From NCBI GenBank assembly GCA_020847515.1, contig JADLBW010000218.1, positions 1-32,017 on the forward strand: a stretch of 32,017 nucleotides of DNA. The letters are read 5' to 3'. The notes under the pieces were generated by a model. That model did no database searches. It was not told where the DNA came from and worked only from the letters and a program-made list of their open reading frames with translations. Numbering within the stretch: position 1 is the stretch's first letter; every line of letters starts with the position of its first letter. The position numbers and the translations under genes are program-made. This DNA is from Pirellulales bacterium (lineage in GTDB: Bacteria > Planctomycetota > Planctomycetia > Pirellulales > Lacipirellulaceae). Positions 23,782 to 31,864 of the stretch are shown here, one piece after another.

Positions 23782-26700
23782 GTGTCGAGTCTGTTCAACG
23801 TCGATTGGCAAACACGGCCGGTTCGGTGGTCGCTGGCCTTGCTGGCCATGCTGGCAGGTGCGCCCGCCTTTGCCCAACAGGCGGTCGAGGGCGATTCGCT
23901 CGCCTCGGCGGTGGAGGGTCGGGCATATAGCGGGACGGCGCCGCTGCGGATCGAGCACCGCACGCGGGGCTACGCCCAAGAGGCGTCGGACACGGCGGTC
24001 GGCGGGCGGCTGGGTTTTGTCGACATGGCGGACGCCGTGGGCTTCGCGGACGGGCAGTTTCGCATCAACAACGAAAGCCGCGTCGGCTTAAACGCCGGTC
24101 TGGGTTATCGCTGGTACAACGAAAACTTCCTGACGGGCGACACGCGCATTCTGGGCGTCAGCGGTTGGTATGACGGGCAGGAGACGGTTAATAACAACTA
24201 CTTCAATCAGCTCGGCGTGAGTTTAGAAAGCCTGGGCGAGTTCATCGATCTGCGGCTTAACGCCAACATCCCGCTGGAGGAGCGGAAGCTGGGCGACCAG
24301 GTCTTCATGACCGACGCACTTAGCTTCTTCGGCAATAGCATCGGTCAGCAGACGCTCACGCCGACCGATACTGCGCTGCGGGTGGTTGATTTCGAGGCCG
24401 CCGCACGGGTGTTCGACCTGAACATCTGGGTCTACGGCGGCGGGTACCAGATGGACGGCGAAGGCGTCAGCGACATGGGCGCCAAGGGAGGCGTCCGCGG
24501 TTATCTGACGAACGATTTGCTGGTCGGCGTGACGGTGACCGACGACCAGGTGTTCGGCACCAACACGATTGCGCAGGTAATCTGGACTCCGGGGCGCGTC
24601 GGCTCGGGGCCCACGTCGTGGGTCCACTCGTTGGCCGATCGCATGCGGGAGCACGTGTACCGCAACACGTACGTGGCCACGCAGCAATCGCTGACCGCCG
24701 GGACGATCGCCCTGACGGCAGCCGACGGCGAGGCGCTGCGAGTCGTTCACGTCGATAGTACCGCCACGGCGCCGGGCGACGGCACGTTCGAGCGCCCGCT
24801 GACGAGCCTCGACAGCGTCAAAGCCAATTCGCAGCAAGGCGACGTCGTGCTGGTGCATGCCGGCACTTCCTACTCGGGCCAAACGGCGGTGCTGCAGGAC
24901 GAACAGCGGCTGCTGGGCGAAGGCGGCGGCAACACGCATACGGTCGCCACCGCCGAACGCGGCACGATCACGCTGCCGGAATCGACGGCGGGGGCGACGA
25001 ACCTCGCCCGGCCGACGATTACCGGCGGCGCCGGGGAGAATTCGATCGTGCTGGCGGGTTCCAGCGGCGATACCTCGACGTTTGACGCAATTGAAGTCTC
25101 GAACTTTACGATCACCGGCGGGCAATCGGCGATCTTCTCTGCCGGCGTCGGCAGCGCGAACATCAATCGGCTGCAGATCTCCAATACGACCGGCAATGCG
25201 ATCGAGCTGACCGCGCTTACCGAGACGCTGGCCAACAACTCGCAAAACGTGCGCTTCACGCCGACGATCGACCAGGTCGACTTCGACAACGTCGGGGGCG
25301 ACGACATCGTGCTGAACTCCGTGACCGAGCCGTCGGCCAACGCGATCACCGAGGCGATCGCTCTTTCCAGCATCACCAGCGAAGGCGGCAACGGCGTCGG
25401 CATCAACCTGCAAAATACCCGCCGCACGGTCGCCATCAGCAATATTAGCTGGGACGGCAACGCGGTGGGCGACGGCGCCATCCGCGTGCAAGGGGCTGGA
25501 ACGCAGGCGGCTATCACGCTCAACGGCACGAACTCGATCCGCGAAGGGCAGGCGACGTCGCCCGACGACTCTGGCTTCGGCATTTCGCTCGAGAACAGCA
25601 ACGGTACGATGACGGTCGCCGGTACGACGATCACCAACACGGGCGGCGACAGCGTCATCGTCAACGGCGGCGACGTCGATCTCAACTTTACGGGGCGCAT
25701 TGTGCAGGATAACGCGAGCGCTGCGACGGCGACGACCTCGGTCGTAAGCGTGCTGGGCGGCCATACCGGGGCGCTGACGTTCACGGAACTGACGGCCGGC
25801 GAGGGGGTCGTCTCGGCGGTCAAGGGCGACGGCATGCAGTTTGACGAAGCCGACGGCGTCTACACGTTCAATGACGAAGTGGAGCTGGCCGGCACGGTTA
25901 ACGCCGTCAATGTCACGGGCGACTCCGAAGCGGTGCTGACCTTCCAGAACGCCCAGTTCTCGAACACCACCGGCACGACGCTCAACTTCGACGGCGGCGA
26001 CGCCAACATGACGCTTACAGGGCGGATCGTGCAAGGCGCCAATAACGCCGTGCTCAACGTAACGAACGGCCACACCGGCACGCTGGCGTTCAACGAATTT
26101 ACCAACAACCAGGGCGTGATCAGCGCGACCAACGGCACGGGCCTGCAGTTCGCCAACGCCGACGGCGCCTACACGTTCAACGACGAGGTGACGCTCAACG
26201 GCGGCGACGCGGGCATCGACGTGCTGGCTGGCAACGACGCGACCAACGGCTCCGACGGCACGTTCACGTTTGCCAACGCGAACATCGATTACAACGGCGG
26301 CGGCGTTGCGGTCGACATCGACGACAGCAGCGTGCAGGCCTTTACGCTTAGCGGGGACGTCGACGTAACCAACGGCCGGCCGGTGGCCATTACGAATAAC
26401 ACCGGCGGCAGCATAACGATCAACGCGACGATCGACAGCACCGACGAGGGCATCCTGGTCAACAATAATACGAGCACCACGATCAACTTCGCCGGGCAGG
26501 CGACGCTCAATACGGCTGCGAACGAGGCGGTCACGGTATCGAACAACACCAACGGCGGCGTGACGTTCGACGTGCTGGACATCGATACGACGACGGCCGA
26601 CGGCATTGCGATATCCAATAATACGAACAGCGCGCTGGTATTCGACGAACAAACGACGGTCAACGTGACGGGCGCCGGCGACGGCGTGACGCTGACGGAC

Positions 26701-27642
26701 CATACCGGCGGCAGCGCGCGGTTCGACGCCCTGGACGTGACGACGACCAGCGGCACGGCCCTGCTGGCGGACAATACGGACAACCTGACGGTGGCCGGAG
26801 CAGGCAATACGCTGACGACGAGCAGCGGCACGGCGCTCAATTTGAACGACGTTCAGGTCGCCGCCACGGGGATGACGTTCGATACGGTCGCCGTCGGCGG
26901 GGCAGCGGGCGCAGGCGTGGCGTTGAACGACGTTCGCGGCGGGGCGGTGACGATCAACGGCGGCACGGTGACGGCTACCGGGGCCGGCGCGGCCAGCGAC
27001 GCCGTTCGGATTACAAACGCGGCGAACGTTTCGCTCAACAACATGACGCTCGCCAGTACGAACGGGCAAGGGTTGGATTTCAACGCCAACACCAGCGCAA
27101 CGTCGCGGCTGAGGTTTGAAAACAACACCGTCAATCAGACCGCCGGCGCCGCGCTGGAGGGCGCCCTGTTTAACATCGATCAGAGCGCCAGCCAGGTGTT
27201 CCTGACCGTATCCGGCAACGAGATCACCCATGCGGGCGACGAGGACGCGCTGCGGTTGCAGACGGCCGGCGTCTCGGCCAAGACGGTGACGATACTGATG
27301 CAGAACAACGCGATCGAGACGGGCAGCGCCAATGCGGCCGATGCGGCGGCCAACGTCCAGGTGGGCGGCGGCGCCACGCTCAACGCGACCGTGCGTAACA
27401 ACACGTTTACGAACACCGGCGCCGGCTCCGGCTTGGAAGTCGACAACCTCCAGGCCAGCTCGCGCACGCGGCTCGACCTGGATTCCAATGAGGCCAGCGG
27501 CACGGCGAACGACTTCCTGCTCGAGGAGACCGCTGGAGTCTTCACGTTGCAGGACGAGGCTACCGTGCAAACGCGCAATACCGGTACGGTGACGCGAGTC
27601 GGCACGATCGACGAGGAGGCGGGGACGATCCCGACGCCGTAG
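23782..27642 (+). CDS. Inverse-autotransporter-like outer-membrane protein with beta-helix passenger
   Basis: 1286 residues from GTG 23782 with AAAGGAG 6 bases upstream. Signal peptide to about residue 32 (LALLAMLAGAPAFAQQ). Residues about 70-275 have alternating strands of an outer-membrane barrel: GRLGFVDMADAVG, RVGLNAGLGYRWYNENFL, TRILGVSGWYDGQET, NQLGVSLESLGEFIDLRLNA, DLNIWVYGGGYQ and AKGGVRGYLTNDLLVGVTVT. This resembles the inverse autotransporter (intimin/invasin, type Ve) barrel. A helix-like SLADRMREHVYRNTYV (about 288-303) then links to a passenger that starts APGDGTFERPLTSLDSV and runs to the C-terminus as short Asn/Thr/Gly-rich repeats typical of right-handed parallel beta-helices. 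Residues near 637-715 and 746-818 are a near-duplicate 109 residues apart. Type Ve proteins display C-terminal passengers, usually Ig-like domains; a beta-helix is unusual. Likely a surface adhesin or glycan-binding protein. Confidence 0.75.
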   Translation: MSSLFNVDWQTRPVRWSLALLAMLAGAPAFAQQAVEGDSLASAVEGRAYSGTAPLRIEHRTRGYAQEASDTAVGGRLGFVDMADAVGFADGQFRINNESRVGLNAGLGYRWYNENFLTGDTRILGVSGWYDGQETVNNNYFNQLGVSLESLGEFIDLRLNANIPLEERKLGDQVFMTDALSFFGNSIGQQTLTPTDTALRVVDFEAAARVFDLNIWVYGGGYQMDGEGVSDMGAKGGVRGYLTNDLLVGVTVTDDQVFGTNTIAQVIWTPGRVGSGPTSWVHSLADRMREHVYRNTYVATQQSLTAGTIALTAADGEALRVVHVDSTATAPGDGTFERPLTSLDSVKANSQQGDVVLVHAGTSYSGQTAVLQDEQRLLGEGGGNTHTVATAERGTITLPESTAGATNLARPTITGGAGENSIVLAGSSGDTSTFDAIEVSNFTITGGQSAIFSAGVGSANINRLQISNTTGNAIELTALTETLANNSQNVRFTPTIDQVDFDNVGGDDIVLNSVTEPSANAITEAIALSSITSEGGNGVGINLQNTRRTVAISNISWDGNAVGDGAIRVQGAGTQAAITLNGTNSIREGQATSPDDSGFGISLENSNGTMTVAGTTITNTGGDSVIVNGGDVDLNFTGRIVQDNASAATATTSVVSVLGGHTGALTFTELTAGEGVVSAVKGDGMQFDEADGVYTFNDEVELAGTVNAVNVTGDSEAVLTFQNAQFSNTTGTTLNFDGGDANMTLTGRIVQGANNAVLNVTNGHTGTLAFNEFTNNQGVISATNGTGLQFANADGAYTFNDEVTLNGGDAGIDVLAGNDATNGSDGTFTFANANIDYNGGGVAVDIDDSSVQAFTLSGDVDVTNGRPVAITNNTGGSITINATIDSTDEGILVNNNTSTTINFAGQATLNTAANEAVTVSNNTNGGVTFDVLDIDTTTADGIAISNNTNSALVFDEQTTVNVTGAGDGVTLTDHTGGSARFDALDVTTTSGTALLADNTDNLTVAGAGNTLTTSSGTALNLNDVQVAATGMTFDTVAVGGAAGAGVALNDVRGGAVTINGGTVTATGAGAASDAVRITNAANVSLNNMTLASTNGQGLDFNANTSATSRLRFENNTVNQTAGAALEGALFNIDQSASQVFLTVSGNEITHAGDEDALRLQTAGVSAKTVTILMQNNAIETGSANAADAAANVQVGGGATLNATVRNNTFTNTGAGSGLEVDNLQASSRTRLDLDSNEASGTANDFLLEETAGVFTLQDEATVQTRNTGTVTRVGTIDEEAGTIPTP
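25690..26226 (+). repeat. Internal 327-base duplication in the beta-helix passenger
   Basis: Two blocks 327 bases (109 residues) apart encode TGRIVQ, then a GGHTGALTF/NGHTGTLAF strand, GVVSA/GVISA, GMQFDEADGVYTFNDEVEL and GLQFANADGAYTFNDEVTL. The second block is slightly shorter in its first half. This is repeat expansion within the gene, not an inserted element; the reading frame is kept throughout. Confidence 0.65.
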
Positions 27643-27682
27643 TCGTCGTAGCGACTGAGCCCCGACGAGCCGACGGAGCGGT

Positions 27683-29113
27683 TTAATTGCCGGCGGCGGC
27701 CGCGCGACGACGGGCGGGGCGCTGGTCGCCCCAGAGCGGGTCGACGTTGGACTCGTTCCACTGGTCCCAGGCGGCCTGAAGCTGTTTGGCTTTGGCGGGC
27801 TGTTCGTCGAAAAGGTTGTGCTGTTCGCCGACGTCCTCCGCGAGGTTATACAGTTTGGCCTCGGTGGCGCGGCCCGTGCCGCCGTCGACGACCGGGTCGT
27901 ACTTTACGAGCTTCCAATCCCCCTGGCGGACGGCCATCTGCCGGCCGAGCCGCCAGAATAGCGCCTCATGCGGGGCGCTCTGCTCGGCGCCGGTGAAATA
28001 GGGGACCAGATCGACGCCTTCAAGCCTGGCGTCGGCGGGGGCTTCGCTCTTGGCCGCGGCCAGCGCCGTTGGCAGCACGTCGAGCTGAATGACCGGCTGG
28101 TCGTAGACCTGTCCCGCGGGCAGTCGCACCGGCCACTTGACGAAGAAGGGGACTCGAACGCCGCCTTCGAGCGTGGTGCGCTTGGATCCGCGGAGGGGTG
28201 AGTTATCCGAGCCGTTGATCGACGTGGACTGCATCATCGGCCCGCCGTTGTCGCTGAAGAAGAAGACCAGGGTGTTCTCTTCAAGACCGGTCTGCACAAG
28301 CTTATCCATCACGCCGCCGACGGCGTCGTCCATGGCAGACATCATGGCGGCGTAGGCGCGGCGTTTTTCGTCGGCGATGGAAGCGAATTTTTTCAGGCGG
28401 GCGTCGTCGGCCTGCATCGGCGTGTGGACGGCGTTGAAGGCCAGGTACAGGAAGAACGGCTGCTGGCGATGGCGCTCGATGAAGTCGACGGCCTCGCGGC
28501 CGAAAGCGTCGGTCAAGTAGGCTTGCTCCTCGACGACCGTTTCGCCGCGAAAAATGGGTGCGCCTTCGCCGGGGAAATACGGGTGCGCTCCGCCGAGGAA
28601 GCCGAAGAATTCGTCGAAGCCGCGGCGTTGCGGGTGGAATTGCGGTGCATTGCCGAGGTGCCACTTGCCCACCAGAGCGGTGACGTACCCGGCGGCCTTG
28701 AGCCGGTCGGCGATCGTGGTTTCCGAAGTCGGGAGACCGAATTCAACTGCGTCGGCGCTGTCGGCATTCTGATCGCTGCGACCGGCGCGTTGGCGGTTGC
28801 CGGCGCGGCGGCCGCCGCCAGCGTTGAACTCGTGGCCGAATCGCGTTTGATAGCGCCCGGTGAGCAGGCCGGCCCGCGTGGGCGAGCAGTAAGGCCCAGA
28901 GACGTAGCCGTTGATGCAGCGGACGCCGGCGGCGGCCAAGGCGTCGAGGCGGGGGGTGGGGATGTCCTGGCAGCCGTGGACGCCGAGGTCGTGATAGCCC
29001 ATGTCGTCGCCGACGATGACTATGATGTTCGGCTTATCAGCAGCCTGAGCGGACGCGGCCCAAACGGGCGTTAGTACAACGAGCAGGGCAGGCCAGACGA
29101 TGTTCAATCGCAT
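27683..29113 (-). CDS. Secreted sulfatase (formylglycine type)
   Basis: 476 residues from ATG 29113 (a GTG codon directly before it is an alternative). Signal peptide MRLNIVWPALLVVLTPVWAA to AQAA. Sulfatase core: KPNIIVIVGDDMGYHDLGVHG with metal-binding D36 and D37, and YCSPTRAGLLTGRYQ, where C76 in CSPTR is the residue oxidised to formylglycine. ALVGKWHLG and FFFSDNGGP supply further active-site Lys, His, Asp and Asn. The C-terminal subdomain ends in the usual KLYNLAEDVGEQHNLFDEQP. A stretch rich in Arg, Gly, Asn and Asp (GGGRRAGNRQRAGRSDQNA, from about residue 99) interrupts the region between FGHEFN and GLPTSETT, likely a surface loop. It hydrolyses sulfate esters, in planctomycetes typically of algal polysaccharides, in the periplasm. 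It converges on the outer-membrane protein gene with only 40 bases between the stops. Confidence 0.93.
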   Translation of the reverse strand: MRLNIVWPALLVVLTPVWAASAQAADKPNIIVIVGDDMGYHDLGVHGCQDIPTPRLDALAAAGVRCINGYVSGPYCSPTRAGLLTGRYQTRFGHEFNAGGGRRAGNRQRAGRSDQNADSADAVEFGLPTSETTIADRLKAAGYVTALVGKWHLGNAPQFHPQRRGFDEFFGFLGGAHPYFPGEGAPIFRGETVVEEQAYLTDAFGREAVDFIERHRQQPFFLYLAFNAVHTPMQADDARLKKFASIADEKRRAYAAMMSAMDDAVGGVMDKLVQTGLEENTLVFFFSDNGGPMMQSTSINGSDNSPLRGSKRTTLEGGVRVPFFVKWPVRLPAGQVYDQPVIQLDVLPTALAAAKSEAPADARLEGVDLVPYFTGAEQSAPHEALFWRLGRQMAVRQGDWKLVKYDPVVDGGTGRATEAKLYNLAEDVGEQHNLFDEQPAKAKQLQAAWDQWNESNVDPLWGDQRPARRRAAAAGN

Positions 29114-29141
29114 CACGAGTTTTACCCCGGATTCGTGGGTC

Positions 29142-29276
29142 TATTGAGAACTGCGGGACTAAGGGGCCGGGACTGGCTAGCGGCTGTCGGCTAGCGGCCA
29201 GAGGGAAATAGCCTAATTCTGGCCGCGAGCCCGAGCCAAATCCGCAACGGATTCATTAGCCGCGCAGGCATCAATA
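29142..29276. repeat. Heptamer-arm palindromic element, copy D
   Basis: Terminal repeats TATTGAGAACTGCG (29142-29155) and CGCAGGCATCAATA (29263-29276) match as inverted repeats at 11 of 14 positions. The left arm carries GGCTAGC, GGCTGTC, GGCTAGC, GGCCAGA; the right arm has GGCCGCGAGCCCGAGCC. The right end ACGGATTCATTAGCCGCGCAG is shared with copies A and C. It sits in the 390-base gap between the divergent sulfatase and DUF6798 genes, starting 29 bases ahead of the sulfatase start codon. Confidence 0.7.
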
Positions 29277-29506
29277 ATTGTGCGGCGACGATGGCGGGTA
29301 ATGAAGGTCGAGGCCGTTCCGCCCCGCGACGATCCATTGACCCGGGGCGAACGCCGACATCCCTTACCTTACTTCTATTGAACTGCGGATCAAGACAAAG
29401 GTTTCTCCAATTCTCTTGCGCTCGCCAGACTACGGGCGGATGGCCGCACGCTGTGCGGGCTGCCGTGCGGTAGCCGGTCGGAGGCTGCCGCGATAGGCTG
29501 AACGCT
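29277..29506. other. Rest of the divergent intergenic region
   Basis: 230 bases between repeat copy D and the DUF6798 gene. I find no convincing gene. A small perfect hairpin, CCGCAC-GCT-GTGCGG (29444-29458), lies about 50 bases before the start codon. The promoter of the downstream gene should be here, but no clear -35/-10 pair can be assigned. Confidence 0.4.
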
Positions 29507-31183
29507 ATGAAAACCGAGACACTGCGAGCGCCGCACCTGTCCGTCGGGCGAAGCCTCGGCAGTGTGCGGCCACATCTGGTGTTGGAGTCGCTGCTGATTT
29601 TTTTGATTTTCTTCATTACGGGGGGGGCCCCCGCGCCTCACGTCAACGAGACCCACTATCTAGCCAAAGCGAAGCATTACTGGGATCCGTCGTACTGTCC
29701 GCACGATTTCTTCCTGAACTCCGCGGACCCGCATCTGACGTTTTATTGGACGCTGGGTTGGTGGACCCGCTTCTTTTCACTCACCGCGATGGCCTGGGTC
29801 GGTCGCGTCGTCGCGTGGGCGGCGTTGGCGGTCGCCTGGCAACGCCTGGCGGGCGCCGTGGTCGGCGTCCGCTGGGCCTCGGTGCTGAGTGCGGCCATTT
29901 GGGCGACGTTGATCGAGACAGCGAACTTCGCCGGGGAGTGGGTCGTCGGAGGGGTGGAGGCCAAATGCTTCGCCTATGCACTGGTGCTCCTGGGACTGGC
30001 AGACCTGGCGACGGGGCGATGGCGGGCGTGCTGGATCTGGTTTGGCGCCGCGGGCGCGTTTCATGTGCTGGTGGGCGCCTGGGCAGTGATCGCCGCACTG
30101 GCGGTGTGGGTTACGGAAGGTCGAGGGCGTCGCGCGCCGTTTATGTCGATGCTGTCGGGACTCGCGCTGGGGGGCGTACTATCGTTGCCGGGATTGTTGC
30201 CGGCCCTCGCCTTGGAACGGGGCGTGGATCCGCAAGTAACTGCCGAGGCGGCGCGAATCTACGTGTTCGATCGACTGCCGCACCATTTGGCGCCGCTCAG
30301 CTTGCCGGGGGACGAATTGCTGCGGCGGCTGATCCGGTTTGGCGTGATGGCTGGCGCGTTTCTGGCCTTATGGGCTTGGGTGCGAAGTCAGCCCGGCGTG
30401 CCAGGGGGGCGGGCCGTCGAGGACGACGCCTGGCGACAGTGGCGGCCGCTGGAGCGAATTATGCGAATGGCCGCCGTAGCGCTGGCTTGCAACTGTGAGG
30501 GGTTGGTGATCGAAGCGGCGCTCGTCGAGCGGCCGCTGCTGGCGGCGCGGTGGCTGCGGTACTATTGGTTTCGCCAGGCAGACGTGCTCGTTCCGCTGGC
30601 GGTCGGGCTATCGGGCGCAAGGGCCGTTAGCGTGCTGCTGCACCGCCGCGCGGTCGGGGGAATTGCGGCAGCGGTACTGAGCGTAGGGGCATGCGGCTGG
30701 TGTTTAGTCGACACGACAATCGCCCGACTGGACGCGCTGGCTCCGCCGGCCGCCCAAAAGATGGAGGACTTCGCTTCATGGCGGGGCGCTTGTGACTGGA
30801 TTCGCGAGAATACGGCCGCGGACGCCACGTTCTTGATTCCGCGGAGCGGCCAGTCGTTCAAGTGGTACGCTGCTCGGGCGGACGTGGCGAACTATAAAGA
30901 CGTTCCGCAGGATGCGGCGAGCGTGGTCGAATGGCGGCGTCGCTGCCGGGAGTTGTTTCCGCTGGTCGGCGCCGGGGAAACGGCACAGATGCAAAGTTCG
31001 CCTGAACAGTGGGGGACGCAGCGGGCAAAATCGCTGGCAGCGAAGTATGGCGCCGCGTACGTGGTGGCGCGGAGTTTTCCGCCGCTCGATTTGAAGGTTG
31101 TCTATCCTCCGGCGGGGGACGCGGCGGACAGCTCTTATGCGGTATATGAAACGGGCGTATCGACCCGCGGGGCCCAGCCATGA
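29507..31183 (+). CDS. DUF6798 multi-pass membrane protein
   Basis: 558 residues with roughly ten hydrophobic segments from about residue 22 to 420, then a soluble C-terminal domain of about 130 residues. The N-terminal block GGAPAPHVNETHYLAKAKHY with WDPSYCPHDFFLNSADPHLTF is the signature I associate with DUF6798, found in many planctomycetes. FAGEWVVGGVEAKCFAYALVLLG is a second conserved-looking block. The acidic and His residues in the first loop after helix 1 recall the arrangement of GT-C glycosyltransferases, which use lipid-linked sugars; this link is my inference. The soluble tail (ACDWIRENTAADATFLIPRS... KWYAARADVANYKDVPQDA) resembles the extra domain of similar membrane proteins. 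Its TGA overlaps the ATG of the next gene by four bases (ATGA), so the two are probably translationally coupled. Confidence 0.8.
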   Translation: MKTETLRAPHLSVGRSLGSVRPHLVLESLLIFLIFFITGGAPAPHVNETHYLAKAKHYWDPSYCPHDFFLNSADPHLTFYWTLGWWTRFFSLTAMAWVGRVVAWAALAVAWQRLAGAVVGVRWASVLSAAIWATLIETANFAGEWVVGGVEAKCFAYALVLLGLADLATGRWRACWIWFGAAGAFHVLVGAWAVIAALAVWVTEGRGRRAPFMSMLSGLALGGVLSLPGLLPALALERGVDPQVTAEAARIYVFDRLPHHLAPLSLPGDELLRRLIRFGVMAGAFLALWAWVRSQPGVPGGRAVEDDAWRQWRPLERIMRMAAVALACNCEGLVIEAALVERPLLAARWLRYYWFRQADVLVPLAVGLSGARAVSVLLHRRAVGGIAAAVLSVGACGWCLVDTTIARLDALAPPAAQKMEDFASWRGACDWIRENTAADATFLIPRSGQSFKWYAARADVANYKDVPQDAASVVEWRRRCRELFPLVGAGETAQMQSSPEQWGTQRAKSLAAKYGAAYVVARSFPPLDLKVVYPPAGDAADSSYAVYETGVSTRGAQP

Positions 31184-31830
31184 ACAAAGCGCTGTGGCAA
31201 TCGCCCGATTTGCCGGCGCTGCTTGCGGCGGACTTGACACTGCCTCCGCAGCGGGTCTGGCGAACGGCCATGAGCCCGCAGCTTGCCTACGGGCGACACG
31301 ATGGCCCGCCGCGCGGCGACGCGCGTCCGGCGGCAGTGGCGATCATCCTGTGTTGGGAAGGCGCCGAGTGGGCGATTCCGCTGACGGTGCGAAGCGCGAA
31401 TTTAGGGCGCCATGGGGGTCAAGTCAGCCTGCCAGGGGGGCTGATGGATCCGCAGGAAACGCCGCAGCAGGCCGCCTTGCGAGAGCTCGAGGAGGAACTG
31501 GGGATTTGTCCCCAGGCGGCGGTGCTGGGGGCGCTCGAACCGCTTTTCGTATTTGCCAGCAATGCGGTGGTGACGCCGTGCATATTGGCGACCGATCACT
31601 GGCCGGCGTGGAGGGCGAATCCCGCGGAAGTCGAGCGGGTGCTAAAGCTGGAGGCGTCGTCGCTGATTAACGCGGCAGCGGGTCCGCCGCTGGAAATCAC
31701 TCGGGGTTTGCTCAGGTTTTTTGCACCGCAGTTGATTGTTGAGGGGCACGCGACGTGGGGGGCGACTGCGGTTATGCTCGGAGAGTTGCAGGGTCGTCTG
31801 CGGCGTACGATGGGACGTAGCGCGGCATAA
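31180..31830 (+). CDS. Nudix hydrolase, CoA pyrophosphatase-like
   Basis: 216 residues. A full Nudix box runs from G87 to I109 (G-LMDPQ-E-TPQQAAL-RELEEELGI), with the REXXEE metal-binding glutamates intact. Directly ahead is NLGRHGGQVSLPGG (74-87), the extra motif that marks the CoA/acyl-CoA pyrophosphatase branch (NudL/YeaB, UPF0035). Such enzymes split CoA to 3',5'-ADP and phosphopantetheine, and are cytoplasmic. The length matches the family (about 190-220). The ATG overlaps the stop codon of the membrane protein gene. A HAD phosphatase gene follows after 34 bases. No functional tie to the upstream membrane protein is evident beyond the overlap. Confidence 0.9.
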   Translation: MNKALWQSPDLPALLAADLTLPPQRVWRTAMSPQLAYGRHDGPPRGDARPAAVAIILCWEGAEWAIPLTVRSANLGRHGGQVSLPGGLMDPQETPQQAALRELEEELGICPQAAVLGALEPLFVFASNAVVTPCILATDHWPAWRANPAEVERVLKLEASSLINAAAGPPLEITRGLLRFFAPQLIVEGHATWGATAVMLGELQGRLRRTMGRSAA

Positions 31831-31864
31831 TCAAAGGTTACAGAACGAGGCAATTCAGAGAGAC

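Noticed and set aside
23313-23963. Minus-strand open frame of 216 residues across the palindromic region
   Set aside because: It runs through the repeat element and into the start of the outer-membrane protein gene; composition looks random and there is no ribosome site.
24223-27570. A 1115-residue open frame on the minus strand opposite the beta-helix gene
   Set aside because: Striking in length, but the product is a monotonous Arg/Val/Asp/Gly sequence with no signal or domain. The sense frame has a ribosome site, signal peptide and barrel. The openness follows from the codon bias of the repetitive sense strand.
29377-29394. CTATTGAACTGCGGATC as another end of the heptamer-arm element
   Set aside because: It resembles the left terminal repeat but lacks arms and a partner end, and the match is short enough to be chance.
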